In this document: positions 12,794 to 25,020 of the stretch, in pieces
Layout: each line of letters starts with the position of its first letter
Position numbering within the stretch: the first letter of the stretch is position 1
Assembly: GCA_026826555.1 (NCBI GenBank)
Contig: JAKSZT010038899.1
Span: forward strand, 39,948-103,947
Length of the DNA stretch: 64,000 bases
Direction of reading: 5' to 3'
DNA from: Tolypeutes matacus
Taxonomy: Eukaryota > Chordata > Mammalia > Cingulata > Chlamyphoridae
Notes under the pieces: generated by a model
The model's input: the letters and a program-made list of their open reading frames with translations, nothing else
Databases searched by the model: none
Told to the model about the DNA's origin: nothing
Program-made: the position numbers and the translations under genes

Positions 12794-13227
12794 GGAAGGG
12801 GATGTGGCTCAAGTGACTGTGCTTCCATCTACTGTATAGGGTATCCAGGGTTTGATTCCCAGGGCCTCCTGGGGAAGAACAGGCTAGCCTGTGTGGTGAG
12901 CTTGCCAGAGTGGAGAGCTGGGCCATGTGGAGTCCTGGTCCATGCAGGAGACCTGACCCATGCAGGTGTGCTGACCCACGCAGGAGAGCTGGTGCAGCAA
13001 GATGACACAACAAAAAGAGACACAGAAGAGAGACAATAAGAAATGCAGGAGACCAGGGAGCTTATGTGGCACAAAAGATTGAGTGCCTCTCTCTACCCCA
13101 GAAGGTCCCAGGATTAATTCCTAGTGCTGCCTAAAGAGAAGACAAGCAGACACAGAAGAACACACAGAGAGCAGACAGCAAGTACAGAACAACAGGGGGA
13201 GGGATAAATAAATAAATCTTTTTAAAA
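12794..13227 (+). mobile_element. DAS-type composite SINE with target duplication
   Basis: The start 'ggaaggggatgtggctcaag', the B-box-like 'ggtttgattccc', a second tRNA-like unit at about 13,060-13,125 and a tail ending 'aataaataaatcttttt' parallel the SINE at 6,331. The flanks AGTCATATATA (12,783-12,793) and AGTCATATGTA (13,228-13,238) are an 11-bp target-site duplication with one mismatch. Confidence 0.9.
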
Positions 13228-13238
13228 AGTCATATGTA

Positions 13239-15189
13239 CTCCACGGGATGGTGAAAAGCTGAATGCCCCTCCCAAGAAAATCTTTCTCAAGAAAACACAC
13301 TCCAGACAAAACAGGTATGTGAGAAAAAAGCTCAAGCTCATGGGCAGCCAGGTCTGGCACTGCAGAGTCATCTGGCATTCTCACTCATCATCCTGGATGA
13401 GCAGAGCCAATGGCCAAGTGCCTCCCATGTCGAAGGGCTGCTCTGCTGGCTGCTAAGGTGTTCACCTACATGTGACTTGAAGGGTGTCCTCCAGGTCCAT
13501 TACTGCTTCTTCAGTGGATGTGGAAAAGCAGTTTCATGATCAGTCAAGTCCAGAAAAGGAGACACTGCTTCAGCTTAGGGGAAGCAGCCCTGAGGAGCTG
13601 TGACCCTCCCTTCTTCCTCCTCCCATTCCTAATCCCTTGCTCACACCACAGAGCACCCATGGATGACCGCAGGCTCAGACAAAGACAAGGCCCCGAGGAA
13701 GGAAGCTGGCTGCCAGTCTATCTAAAAGATCAACAAGGAACCTGAAATTGTCCAAACAAAACCAAGAAATGAAGTAAGAATGGTGGAGACAAGAGAGAGC
13801 AGGTGAGACACAGGACAGAGCAGAGAGAGACCCCAAACCACCTGGCAAGACACCCCTCCAGCTGGTGACATTCAGGGCTGCCTGCTTACCCTGTGTCCAT
13901 TTTTCCATGTGCTGGGGACACCACAACCATGTAGACAGAAGTTAGGCTGTCTCCTCCTCCCACCTCTTGGGGTGTGTCTCCTTATGAGAATTCCCAAGGA
14001 GCCCCAACTTGCTGGGTTGCTGTGGAATTTCATTATAAAGAAACTCACCCACCTGGGTGCTTCACTGTGCCCTACTGAGAAGGGAGCCTCCATGGTAGTC
14101 GCTGTTCATTGGCACTTTTTCTCAGAGGACCCAGGTAAGTGAAGGGACAAAGAGCAAATCCTCACAGCCATTTTATGAGGTCTTAAAGACACAGTCCCTA
14201 TGTACAAAGGGAAAGCTGAGGCCAAGTGATCTGAGGTTGTAAGCCAGTAAGTGAAGGCCTTTGGTGAATGGCAAGGGGCTAAGCCCACCAGTCCACCTCT
14301 GAAGGCTCACAGAGCCCTAAGGCTGGAGAGTGGCATTGTACTCTGGGTCAAGAGTCTGCTCAGTGACACAGGGAGAGGTTGGATGTCCTTCCCGGTCCTC
14401 AAAGGCAGAAGCCCATGACTGATGTGCCTAACAAGCAACTTTCCCAGCAATACATATGAGGTTTCTGTCCCTCAGATTCAGGAAGTTCATTTCCATGAGC
14501 CAGGGGCCAGTATGAGTCTGCATCCTTCCTCCTAGCAACCCACCCCCCAGTCATTCTGTGTCTCCAGGGAGGCCCAGAGGCATTGGGGAAACTTGAAGAT
14601 CTGAAATCATGAAGCCTAGGGCCAAGTCCACAGAGGGAAAATCAGCGAGGTGGCCCTGGCCAGTGACATGCCCTGTAGGGGATGGAGCCTTCTTCCACCT
14701 TTAACCTGGGGATGACCCATGGCAGACATGGAAGATGGGATGGTTTGTCAAAGGAATGCAAAGCTGTGTGTCATACACAGGAAAGTAGGACTATCAGTGA
14801 CACTTTTCTGCTTTAGCCAATCTGGCCTAACAGACAAACCCTGAGTTCCCACCTGGTGAGGTCCTAGGCTACACCACTGGTTTGTCTCATGGCTTCCTGA
14901 GGCAGGTGTCATCACCTCCTTTTGCAGAAACAAGAACCAGCATGCAAAGTTCACATCCAGGCACCATGATGCCAAGGCAGAGGCATGCTGTCAGTGATAG
15001 ACACCTTTGGGGCCTACTCAGCAGCATGAGGAGCCAGTCTGCTGCTCAAACAAAATGCGTCACTCTCTTGTCAAGCATGCTCAAAGGCACCACCTCATTT
15101 CAGCTGAATTCCATTTGAAGGCTCAAAGGAGTGCCAGCCAGTTGTGCCCTCTCCAATACTCTCCTCTTCACCCCAGTCCTCACCCTGTC
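13239..15189. other. Mostly unassigned, GC-richer sequence
   Basis: This block is less AT-rich and nearly free of young repeats. The only relic I recognise is a MIR-like stretch at about 14,155-14,260. No coding region is supported; the longest frames are under 95 codons and unlike known families. Confidence 0.4.
14155..14260 (-). mobile_element. MIR-like SINE relic
   Basis: The order 'atcctcacagcca.ttt.atgaggt', then 'gggaaagctgaggc..agtgatctgaggt' and 'agccagtaagtg' follows the reverse complement of the MIR core. The copy is short and diverged. Confidence 0.5.
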
Positions 15190-15540
15190 CCCACCACTGC
15201 ACCTGGTGATACCCAGGCATGCTTACTGTAGTCTCCACTGCACCTGGAAACCCCTGGGCACCCTCATCGCAGTCTCCACTGCACACTGCAATCCCCAGGC
15301 ACACTCACCGCAGTCTCTGCTGTGTTTGGTGACCCCCAGATACTCCCACCGCAGTCTCCACCAGGTGATTCCCAGGCACCCTCACCACAGTGTTCTCTGC
15401 ACCTGGTGATCCACAGGCACCGTCACTGCAGTCTCCACCAGGTGATCCCTGGGCACCCTCACTGCAGTCTCCAGTGGGTGATCTCTGGGCACCATCACTG
15501 CAGCCCTGCTGCATCTGGTGATCCTGGAGGCCTCACCTAG
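15190..15540 (+). repeat. Degenerate minisatellite
   Basis: About eight imperfect tandem units of roughly 37-52 bp share the core 'cctgggcaccctcac.gcagtctcc' with 'accaggtgatcc'. Unit length varies because of internal indels. Overlapping open frames on both strands come from the repeat and are not genes. Confidence 0.8.
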
Positions 15541-17580
15541 TTCCTACAGCCTTAAACCTCTCCCTAAACTCCCACCTGTGACTTGCTGGAGGCCCTCCCC
15601 TGGGCACTCACTCATCCCCTCCTATCACCACAGCCCACACTAGACACCTGCCTCTACACCCTCAGGCAGGGATCATGTCTTTGGTCCTTTCACATCAGGA
15701 ACCAGTCAGGAGAGCACGAAGACATTCCTACATGAGACACAGGGATGCCTTCGAGGGTGGCAGGGGTCCTGAAGGAAGCTGCAGCAGGCTACATGACACA
15801 GCCAGGAGGCCTCCTCTGCCAGCACCCTCTTTCCCCCACCCCACAAGAGGAGCCCCCACTTACATCCTAAGGCAACCTGCAGGTATCCTGACAGAGGAAC
15901 TTTTACCGTCTTCTAGTCTTCTAGGAGACTAACCTACATTCTCATCAGGCAATAAGAGATCACAAATACAGCCTGGAAAGGAAAGGCTGGGGGAGGCCAG
16001 AAGCCCATGGTCTGTCATTGCCCTTTGAGGTGACACATCCTGGGGCATGACCACAGGCCTCCACATGGGCAGGGTCTCAGCACTTTCCTCAGCACCCAAG
16101 TGCCTGGCCTCACTGCTCCCATCTCATGCCACCACTCCATGACCCATTTCATCTTCTTTTTCTTAGCCTCCTTAAAACTTGCCTTCCCAATTTAAGTCAG
16201 AGATGTAGCTCTGCACAGTTCACACATGGAATAAAAATCTCCATTACATGAAAATACAGCACCCTGAGGCAAGATTGGCCTCCTAAAACAGCAAATGACT
16301 CAAGAATATCCATTCTCACAAATGACCAGTTTCCAGGTTGCACAGCTCAGGACGTCTCAAAATGGGACACTTCTAACTTGTTCCTCTGATTCCACAATGC
16401 TTCTCAACCTGTCAACTGTTACAAGAATATTCCCACAATGCTCAGTCACCCCAGAATGACTGCTCATGAAGACCTCACCTACTTACCTGTTTTACATTTC
16501 ATTTTCCTAGTTTTCCACAATGGACATAAATGAACTCAACTATCTGGAATAGAAAAGTCTAGAAAAAAAAAAAGCCTTGTCTATATTCCATCTGCTGGCA
16601 CAGAAACCTCACAAGTCCAAGTTGGTAACTTTCTAAACAAGGACATGGGTTCCCACATTTGTAGGTTTTAAGATTTTAGCATGCTGTCAATTCTTAACTG
16701 AATTCAGCCATAAGGGCATGAAGTTCTGGTTTCCATTGGGAACTGACCATATCCAAAGACTCTGAAGATTATTCTTAATTTTTCTTCCAAGAGAATGAAT
16801 GCAAGAGAACCCTGACATTTCAGAACAGCAAGCTCTGTCCTTTGGAAGCATCCTTCAGACCAAAAATGTCTCCATTCCCTGCTTTCCACCACCCAGTGAG
16901 GTCCTAGATTTGTGGTCCCAGCCTTACACCATTTGGGAGCACCCTGCTGCTCTCTGATTAAGCCCCAAACCCCACCACAGCCCCTGGGCCCTGAATGGGG
17001 AGCCTGCTGCCAGCCTTACCCATCTCCTTGCTTGTCTCTTGGGCTCTCTCTGCTCTGACCACAATAATTTCCTTCAGTACCAGAAATGCTCTCCCTTTTC
17101 CCCTTTTTCTCTTTACATCCTTACTTCTTACTTATCCTCCACACCCCAGCTGGGAGAAGCCCACCTCAGGCCTCATTCACCAGGTGATCCAATAAGTTTA
17201 GCCATGTTGACAAAATTAGCAATGATTTATCTCCCACTGATCTCACCTTGGACTCCACTGGATCCGGCCTCCCCACACAGTGCTGAGGGCATGGTCACCT
17301 CACCGATATGAGAAGGATATACTGGTTAAAAAAATCACTACTCACAGCCCCAGAAATCCATCCAGAATCCAATAAATGATGCAAAAGTAGTGAGGTTACA
17401 CTAAAAAGTTGAGAATCAGAGACTTTAAATGTGATTTGTTACTCCAGAAAAAGAGATAACCAAAAAAGAGAGAAACCAAAAGGTTTTCTTTAGTATAGTA
17501 AAACCGCATGTGAAATATGGATATGAGTAAAATTGCATATATGATTGTTTTCTTTGAAACTGAACAAATGTAATTTATAC
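15541..17580. other. Unassigned sequence
   Basis: No gene or young repeat seen. The stretch at 16,980-17,200 is faintly L2-like (pyrimidine-rich, ordered like the L2 3' region) but too diverged to call. Confidence 0.35.
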
Positions 17581-17905
17581 TACAAGATGTTCATATTAGA
17601 CAAAAAAAATATGCTAAGTGAAAAAAACCTGACACAAAGTACTACATAGTGTATGATTCCATTTATACAAAATGTAAATATAAATCCATTTATAAAGATT
17701 AAATTTGGTTAATGGTTATGTAGGGCTGGGGAAGGACTCCTAAGGGGTGTGTGGTTTTTCTTTTTGGAGTAATGAAAATGTTCCAAAATTTCTGTGGTGA
17801 TGAATGCACAACATTGGGATTATATTAAAAGACAGAGATTGTACACTTTGGGCAGATTTATGTTATGGGAGTATATCTCAGTAAAACTGCTTAATAAGTA
17901 ATTGT
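17581..17905 (+). mobile_element. Old L1 3' end
   Basis: The classic L1M 3' UTR order is seen: 'gtatgattccatttatac', then 'tagggctgggg', 'ttttggagtaatgaaaatgtt', 'ttgtacacttt' and 'tatatctcagtaaa'. Diverged, without ORF2. Confidence 0.8.
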
Positions 17906-17959
17906 GCAAGAATAACCAGAAATAGCAGCTATGTATAACAGGGAAACAGGTCGAGGGGT

Positions 17960-18135
17960 AAAGAACCTTAATATTAGTTTATTTTTTTTTATTATTATTG
18001 AAATAATGAAAATGTTCTAATGATGATTAAGATAATGAATGCACAACTATGTGACTATACCAAATACCATTGGTTGTACATTTTGAAGTGTATACTTTAT
18101 TAATATGTATTAATAAAATTGATTTGTTAAAATAT
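17960..18135 (+). mobile_element. Second old L1 3' end fragment
   Basis: It repeats the terminal words of the preceding element ('ataatgaaaatgttct', 'gaatgcacaac', 'ttgtacatttt'), ending in 'aataaaattgatttg'. Either a separate fragment or a tandem remnant of L1 tails. Confidence 0.65.
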
Positions 18136-18399
18136 ACAGGGTTCCTGGTGACACTTTGAGGACCACAGTTCTAGGACAACAGGTTTAGGGGACAGCCAGC
18201 ACCATAACCTGGGCCTGACAGCTACCTGAGGGCAAAAGAGATTGGACAAGGAGGGAAGGATCCTGACTCCCAAATTCTTGAGTCCTTTTACTATATCTTC
18301 AGTCTTCCTCCAGCAGTTTTAGCCTAGAATTGTTCTTTGTAAACTGGGCCACTTTGACAACCTGAGGGCATTTCATATGTCCTCACCGCACCACTACCC

Positions 18400-18690
18400 C
18401 ATCTTCACTTGGGAAAATTCTTCCCACTCTTCAAAGCCCAACTGAGACCTTCATGAAACCTTTGCTGAATTTCCTCAAAGGTAATCTTTCACTCATCAGT
18501 ACTTCACATTTTTTATATATACTCCCATCTGTTTTAGTGACATCCATATTTATTTATTTTTACCAAATCTTTCATTTCTTGATCAAGTTCTGTTTCTACT
18601 CAGTAATTGTATTGCAGTGTCTAGAGAACAGGGGTTTGCACCTGGTAGGGCAAGAATTGTCAGTATGTTGAATTGAACAGCAGAAGGAAA
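18400..18690 (+). mobile_element. L2-like 3' end
   Basis: The order 'cactcttcaaagcccaactgagaccttcatgaa', 'ttgctgaatttcctc' and 'gtctagagaacagggg...cacctggtagg' resembles the L2 3' end on the + strand. Diverged, ending in an A-rich stretch before the ERV LTR. Confidence 0.5.
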
Positions 18691-18740
18691 TAAATGCAAA
18701 TAAATTTTAAATGAAAAAAAAAATGTATGTATACATGTAT

Positions 18741-19178
18741 TGTTGGAGAAAAACAGCACTCACTGGGACATGGAAACTGATGATTGCAGGCAGGAAGTTT
18801 ATTGAGCTCTCCTAACCAAGGGATTCTGAAGAATAGACTTCAGCCCACCCATGGAAGGTGGTGGATATCAATTTATACAGTACATAAAAAGTCAGGGAAA
18901 CAGGCCATGAGGAGTGGGTTAGAGACCAAGTACAGCCTGGGGCCAATAAGGGGCTGTAAAAGTGAATTCTTCTTGTGTATGGCTAGGGGGTATTGGGCTA
19001 GGAGATGGGGTATTCTTGGAATACAGGAGTGGTTGGTGGTGCCTGGGCCCCCAGGAGTGAAAGTCCTTATCTGGATCTTTTCTTCATTCTTGGGTAGAGA
19101 TGGGCTGCCTTCACACATATAGACACAGCCTTATGACCTGTTAATCATTGTAAACCTTGTAAGGGAGAACCTCTAACA
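18741..19178 (-). mobile_element. 3' LTR of a class I endogenous retrovirus
   Basis: On the - strand this 438-bp LTR starts TGTTAGAG and ends CTCCAACA, giving inverted termini with 7 of 8 matches. It holds a TATA-like 'tgtataaatt' near 18,875 and AATAAA near 18,805, about 65 bases before the end. The env remnant lies upstream on the same strand, so this is the downstream LTR. No second LTR is seen in the window. Confidence 0.75.
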
Positions 19179-20985
19179 TTCCTAACTCTGATTATATATA
19201 TGATGAAGGACCTAAGTAATGGGAATACTGGGCAGAACAGAAGGGTGAGGGGATTCAGGATGTGGACTCAGTCTGGTTACTTCCTGCTGTTATGGGGCAG
19301 CAAAATATTCCCTTCTGTCCTGTCCAGTCGGTTCTTATTTCTGGTCCCAAAGAGGTTGGTATTGGCATTTGTGTAGCAAGAAGATGCAATTCACATATTC
19401 CTGAGTTGTTGATTGTATGATTTGGTGTGTGAATCAGATGAGAAGCTGTAAGAGACAAGGACAAAAAGAAGCAGCAGCAATGCTATCAGTAGTGGTGTCA
19501 TAATGGGTAAAAGGATTGATTTTAGGGGTGAGGAGAAGTAAGAAAGAAATGAGGAAAACCATAATTGCTTTCTGTAGCTGTTGTCTTGGGCCCTCTCAAT
19601 GATACCTATGTTTACCTTTAAATTTTTGATATTTTCTTCTGTCTGCCCCATTCTGCTAATATAGAAACAAGTTTCATTTATGATTGCACAAGTGCTTTCT
19701 ATGACAGTGGTAAGGACATCCAGTGCTCTTCTGTTTTGTATGACAACTAATGCTAGGCTGTTAATTTCCAGTTGTTGATTGTTTATGGCCTGTATGGTTG
19801 CATTTCAGGATAGTTGTAATGTGAGGGAGATATTTAGAATTGCTCATCCTAACATCAGATTACCTGCACACCAGAACAGACTGCAACGATAGTGTGTCCT
19901 ATGCCGGGCATTCCTAGGATTGGATTATCATGGACATGATATCCAAATTCTGGGTCTCCTAAGAGGTGCCCCTTTTTTCATTTGCTCAGTTGTTGAGGCT
20001 GAAGTGAGGTTTCAAGAAAAGAACTGAGATTAGGTATTTTTCTAGAAGATGCCATGTCTTGGAGTTTTAGGATGGTGGCATTAGGAATAATAGATACTAT
20101 AGTGCAAGTTCCTGTCCATACAGTAGAAAGTGTTAGGTATGCAGTATTACCACACAGAAAATAGAAACCTGTGCCTACAAGCATTAGTGCCATTGAGGGG
20201 ACTGAGGGAATGAAATAAGAATCCCGGTGGTTGGGAATATTGAATATTTGGGTCCTACCATATACTACATTAACACATAAATGTGAGTAATGGGGTTTCA
20301 AAAGGTCATATGTTAGTTTAGTCTGACAAGAGATTGTGGAAAAGAAAAATGAATAAATTCTTTGAGTTTTTTCTAAGTTTTAAACTGGTTAAATTGTATA
20401 ATTGTCCCGATTGTGTTCCTATTCCAAATAACTCAGTTTTTCTGTAAGAGCTATTGAAGCACAGTACATTTTCACTATAATTTTTATTGCTTGCTCATGT
20501 AGGTAGTGTTTAACTGATGCCTGAGTCATTCCAACATAGGGTTGAATTAAAATATTTCTTTGGCATTTTCAAATTTGCCTGCCAGTGTAGCATAGTAGTA
20601 TTAAAGAGTAGAGTATGATTACAAGATGTAGTGGGTTTATCTCCTAAATTAATTGTATAAGGTCAGGTGGATAAGTATTTAAAGAATAAAAAAGTCTGTC
20701 CATTAGGACTTTGACCATACCAATATACCAATAGAATTTGAATTTTCCCCTGAATGAGAGATGTTTAAGGCCTGATGGAGAATAAGTATATCTTCACATT
20801 CTGGTAAACTTGGGGGAGGGGGGTGTTGTTCTGTAACCAATCAGCCTCCAAAGCAAGTATATTGTGGGTAACCATGCAGGAGAATTTCTGGACTTAAATG
20901 AAAGGTGAGTAGGGATATGGTTTCAGTGTGGATATGCTCAGGGAATATTCAGCAATCAGAATGTCTCGGGGCCTTTAGGGTGTGC
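19179..20985 (-). pseudogene. ERV env remnant (gammaretrovirus-like)
   Basis: Broken envelope gene of an endogenous retrovirus. Near 20,110-20,175 the - strand shows an FLCG..AY...W.GTC pattern, typical of the surface-subunit C-terminal part in class I (gamma-like) env. Near 19,660-19,770 lies the transmembrane-subunit motif region with QNRRALD and a following C-X6-C pair in which the usual third Cys is Phe. At about 19,450-19,540 there is a hydrophobic membrane anchor. Stop codons and frame changes separate these parts: open stretches run 20,301-19,978 and 19,651-19,391. It is not functional. The N-terminal part is not clearly recognisable. Confidence 0.75.
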
Positions 20986-21400
20986 TGGAGGAACTTTCCT
21001 GGACACAGGGTTTTCAGGACAATCTGACTTCCAATGACATTTACAGTGACACACTGGGCAAGGCCCAAGTGGGGGCCAGGGATCAGGCAGAAATGTGCCC
21101 AATGCCCATCCTTTCCACACTTGAAACAGGGTCCCAGGGTAGCCAGAGGGAAGGAGAAAAATTAGGTTTCTTAGAATGAGACCCTAGGACAGCAGCTAGG
21201 ACTGAGGCTTTAGCCTGATCCTGTTTGTTTTCCTAATTTAGCACCCTCTTGTCTATTGCTAAAGACTTTGAAGGCTGCTTTAATTAGGTCTTTCTGAGGG
21301 GTTTGAGGGACATCCTCTAATTTTTGTAATTTCTTCCTGATATCTGGATAGGATTGAGTGATAAAGTGGGTATGTAGGTATATGGTTGAGTTTTATTTTC
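20986..21400 (-). pseudogene. ERV gag remnant (capsid end and nucleocapsid)
   Basis: On the - strand, a stretch at about 21,360-21,190 resembles the end of a gamma-like gag capsid (PDIRKKLQKLE). It is followed by two zinc knuckles of the form C-X2-C-X4-H-X4-C. The first (CFKCGKDGHWAHFC) is at 21,128-21,087 and the second starts at 21,060. They are in different frames, so at least one indel separates them. Upstream gag, matrix and the 5' LTR are absent. Env-like sequence follows with no space for pol. Confidence 0.75.
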
Positions 21401-21424
21401 AATGTAAAATGGAGAGCATGTTAA

Positions 21425-21700
21425 CTAACAATTGAATGTGAATTTACAAAAGTTGAGTCCAGTTGTTTGAGTATAATGGAGAGTATGATTAAAGACTTCA
21501 AAAAAGGAATCTGGAATTTGAAAGAGAAATATTGTATTTATCAGGTGATCAGTATGTCTCCCAAAACTGTGGACCCACTGAATTAATAAACCATTCCTGT
21601 TCTCCAGCTCCTCACTATTAAGGCATCTATAAAACCTACAAAGACACATTGTAAATGTGCTTCTCATTGCCTTATTTTTGCCTTGCATCTGACAATTTTT
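21425..21700. other. Unassigned junction between ERV and L1
   Basis: AT-rich, with one 94-codon frame on the - strand that has no recognised homology. It may be diverged gag-side ERV or older host sequence. Confidence 0.3.
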
Positions 21701-24566
21701 AAAGAACAAGCATGCATATCATACAAGATTTCCATAAACTGTCCCATCACAACACCTTACAATGTTGTGACACATTTATTAGAAATGCTGAAAGAATGTC
21801 ATCATAATATTACCGTGATCTGTAGTCCATAGCTTATATTTGGTGTATTTTCCCACAAACCATCCTATTATTAACAACATGTATTAGTGTTGTATATATG
21901 TTATAGTTCAAGAGATAGTGACCTCATATTTGTACTGTTAACCACAGTCCATCATTCACCATGGGGTTCACTGGGTTATATGGTACCCTCCTTTGTACAA
22001 TCCTTCCAAAGTGGACAATCAATAGCTTTCAGTTTAATCCAGAGTTATGCTGTCAACAGCTCACTCCATTTCATAATTACTCCAAAAGGTAAAGTCCCAT
22101 ACCCCTTATGTGCCCCCATTTTTAACCCTTCGCAGTGATGTAATATCTTCTTGGTCATTGTTGTAAAAGTATTACTAAATTACTGTTGCCTGTTGTCTGT
22201 ATGTTACATTAGTTGTATTTTTCCCATGTATTTTGATATTCTTAACAACTTGTAATAGAGGAACATTCTTGTATTTGTAATATTAATTACAGTCATCATC
22301 CATCACCCATCACTGAAATCACTATGTTATACAGTCCCTAGATTATACTGTAGCATTCTTAGGCTCCCCCTTTTACTCACATTTACATTTGTAAATTGAC
22401 AGTGTTAGTTATACTCCCTATATTGTGTTACCATCGATTGTATCTGTTTCTACACAATTACAGTACACCTTATTAATTCCATTCTACAAACATTCAGTGT
22501 CAGCTCCCTCTTCTCAACCATCATTCTCTCTCCTAGTACCTACACTTTACAATTTTACTCCATGAATTTACTCATATTTTCTTCACATTAGTGAGACATA
22601 CAAAATATGTCCTTTTGTGTTTAGCTTACTTCACTCAACATAATGTCCTCAAGGTTCATCCACGTTGTCCTATGCATTGTGTCTTCATTTCTTCTTACAG
22701 CTGAATGCATATACCATCATATGTATATACCACATTTTGTTATCAGTTCATTGGTTGGTAGACATGGATTGATTCCATCTTTTAGCAATTGTGAATAATG
22801 TCACTATGAATATTGGTGTGCAAATGTCTGTCCATGCCCTTTATTTCAGTTCTGGTGAATGTATTCATAGAAATAGATTTGCTGGATCATATGGCAGTTC
22901 AATATTTAGCTTCTTGAGGAACTGCAAAACTGACTTCCACAGAGAATCCACAATTTTATATTCCCACCAGTAGTGAAGGAATATTCCTATTTCTCCACAT
23001 CCTTTCCAGAACTTATAGTCTTCTGTCTTTCTAATAATGGCCAGTCTGTAAGAAACGAAATGATATATCATTATACTTTTAATCTGCATTTCCCTAATAG
23101 CTAGTGATGTGAGCATTGTTTTATTTACTTTTTGTATATTTTTATTTCCTCTTTGGAAAAATGTCTGATCAATTACCTGCCCATTTTTAAACTAGGTTTC
23201 TTGTCTGTTTTCCATTTTATTTATATTAATCTTTATTTTAGATTACAGAAAAGGTCCAATGTAAATATAAGGGATTCCTATATGACATCTCCTTGTCTTT
23301 TTTTTTTTTTTTTTTTTTTTTTAGGTACCAGGGCCAGGGATTGAACCTGGGACCACATATGTGGAAAGCCAGCACTCAACAACTCAGCCACATCGGCTTC
23401 CCTGAGTTGGTTTTTTCATTTCTTTGCTTTTTTTTTTCAGGATGCACTGGGAACAAAACTGAGGACCTCCCATGTGTTTGAGCCACATCTGCTCCCCCTC
23501 CCTTGTCTTTTTATCATTGAGTTGTGTGATATGTTTATATAACATTGATATCAAACCATTATCTTATATACAGTTTGCAAAAACTTTCTCAGATTGAATA
23601 GGCTCCCTTTTCACTTTCTTACCAAATTTATTTGAAGCACAAAAGTGTTTAACTTTGATGAAGTCCTATTTTTCTTTTTTTTTTTTTCTTTCTTTGTTCA
23701 TCCATTGGGTGTAAGGTTAAATAAACCAGCACATAACATGAGTTTTTGAGGTTATTTCCCTATAATAGCTTCTGTAGATTTATGGTACTAATTTTTATAT
23801 TAAGGTTCTTGATCCATTTTATGTTAATTTGTGTATAAGTTGTGAATCAAGGGTCCTCTTTGTTTTATCTATGGATACCCTGTTCTCCCAGCTCCATTTA
23901 CTGAATAGACTCCTCTGTCCCAGCTGGGTGTTTTTGAGAGCTTTGACAATATCACTGAACAGTAGAAGACATCTATTTGTTAATACTGAATTAGATTTCA
24001 CTGGCCAATATGCCTACCTTTATGCCAGTACCCTGCTGTTTTTTAATCAATGTAGCTAAGTCAGGAAGTAAGAGTCCTCAAACTTCATTCCTTTGTTAAA
24101 GGTATTTTTCTCTATTTCTGTCCTCTTACTTTTCCAAATGAATTTGATAATTGGATTTGCCATTTCTGCAAAAAAAAGACTGTTGGGATTTTTATTGGGA
24201 TTGCATTTGAATCTATAAATGAGTTTGGGTGGATTAGACATCTTAATGATATGTTGTCTTCCAACCAATGAACAAGGAATGTCCTTCCAGTTATTTAGAT
24301 TGTCTTTTACTTATTTCAACAATGTTTTGTTGTTTTCTAAATGCATATCTTTTGTGTCTTTGGTTAAGTTTATTTCTAAATATTTGAGTCTTTTAATCAC
24401 TATTGTAAATGAAAAATTTTTTTTCTGATTCCTCTTCACATTGCCCATTGGTATGTATTGAAACACTTCTGAATTTTGTGTATTAATCTTTTATCCAACC
24501 AAATTGATGAATTTGTCTCTTTGTTCTAGTAACTTTGAGATGAAATTTTCAGTATCTTCTATGTAG
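21700..24566 (-). mobile_element. Antisense L1: 3' UTR and ORF2 C-terminal part
   Basis: Read on the - strand this runs from the ORF2 reverse-transcriptase end (about 24,560) through the C-terminal domain to the 3' UTR. Recognisable C-terminal residues include AIREMQIKS, a Cys-rich WKGCGE segment and WWEYK near 23,116-22,990, as in L1 ORF2. Many stops. A DAS SINE sits inside at 23,300-23,500. Confidence 0.85.
23300..23500 (-). mobile_element. DAS-type SINE with target-site duplication
   Basis: On the - strand it carries a tRNA-like unit with 'gatgtggctgagttgttgag'-type A-box sequence and a perfect B-box-like GGTTCAATCCC (23,337-23,347). An upstream partial unit is at 23,440-23,500. The poly(A) tail appears as the T-run at 23,298-23,322. 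CCTTGTCTTTTT is duplicated at 23,291 and 23,501. It inserted into the antisense L1. Confidence 0.9.
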
Positions 24567-25020
24567 AAAATCTGAATCTCTGCAGAGTTGCTGGCAACAC
24601 CTACTCTCCAGTTCATTGGACTCACCCAGGACAACTAACAAAAGGATGATGATGGACAACTCACATCCCTGCAAAGAGTATCTACAACTGCCAGTAAGAC
24701 TGTTCCATTATCTGTCCCAATGGGATCTAAGCCCCCTCTCAGTCAGAAGCAGAGTGGACAACACCATCCCCAAATCCTTAAGATTGAGGAATGAACAAAG
24801 TTAAGGGGAGACTGCAACCATGGACTAACATAGACTTATATTTCCAGTAATGGACAAACTTGTAACACTGATATAAAGGCATTGATCATGAGAAGTTCTG
24901 AGGGGAGGGAATGGGAAAAATAGGTATAACATGGAACATTTTGATACACTGGATTTTTTTCTGCAGGATAATGCACTGACATATGGGCCATTATAAAGTT
25001 TGTCAAAACCTAAAAAATTA
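24567..25020 (+). mobile_element. L1 3' UTR-like fragment, sense
   Basis: Similar to the L1 3' UTR at about 9,700-9,960. Shared words include 'ggactcaccc/tccaag', 'gggatctaagccc/ggatataagccc', 'cagagtggacaacaccatcccc' and 'atggacta'. It lies upstream of ORF2 sequence on the same strand, the reverse of normal L1 order. Confidence 0.6.

Noticed and set aside
12528..13013. 161-codon frame on the - strand
   Set aside because: It is the reverse strand of a DAS SINE and its flank; the Cys/His/Gly content comes from SINE sequence.
15095..15540. Overlapping open frames on both strands with repeated residues
   Set aside because: They arise from the minisatellite units and vary with indels; there is no start context or family match.
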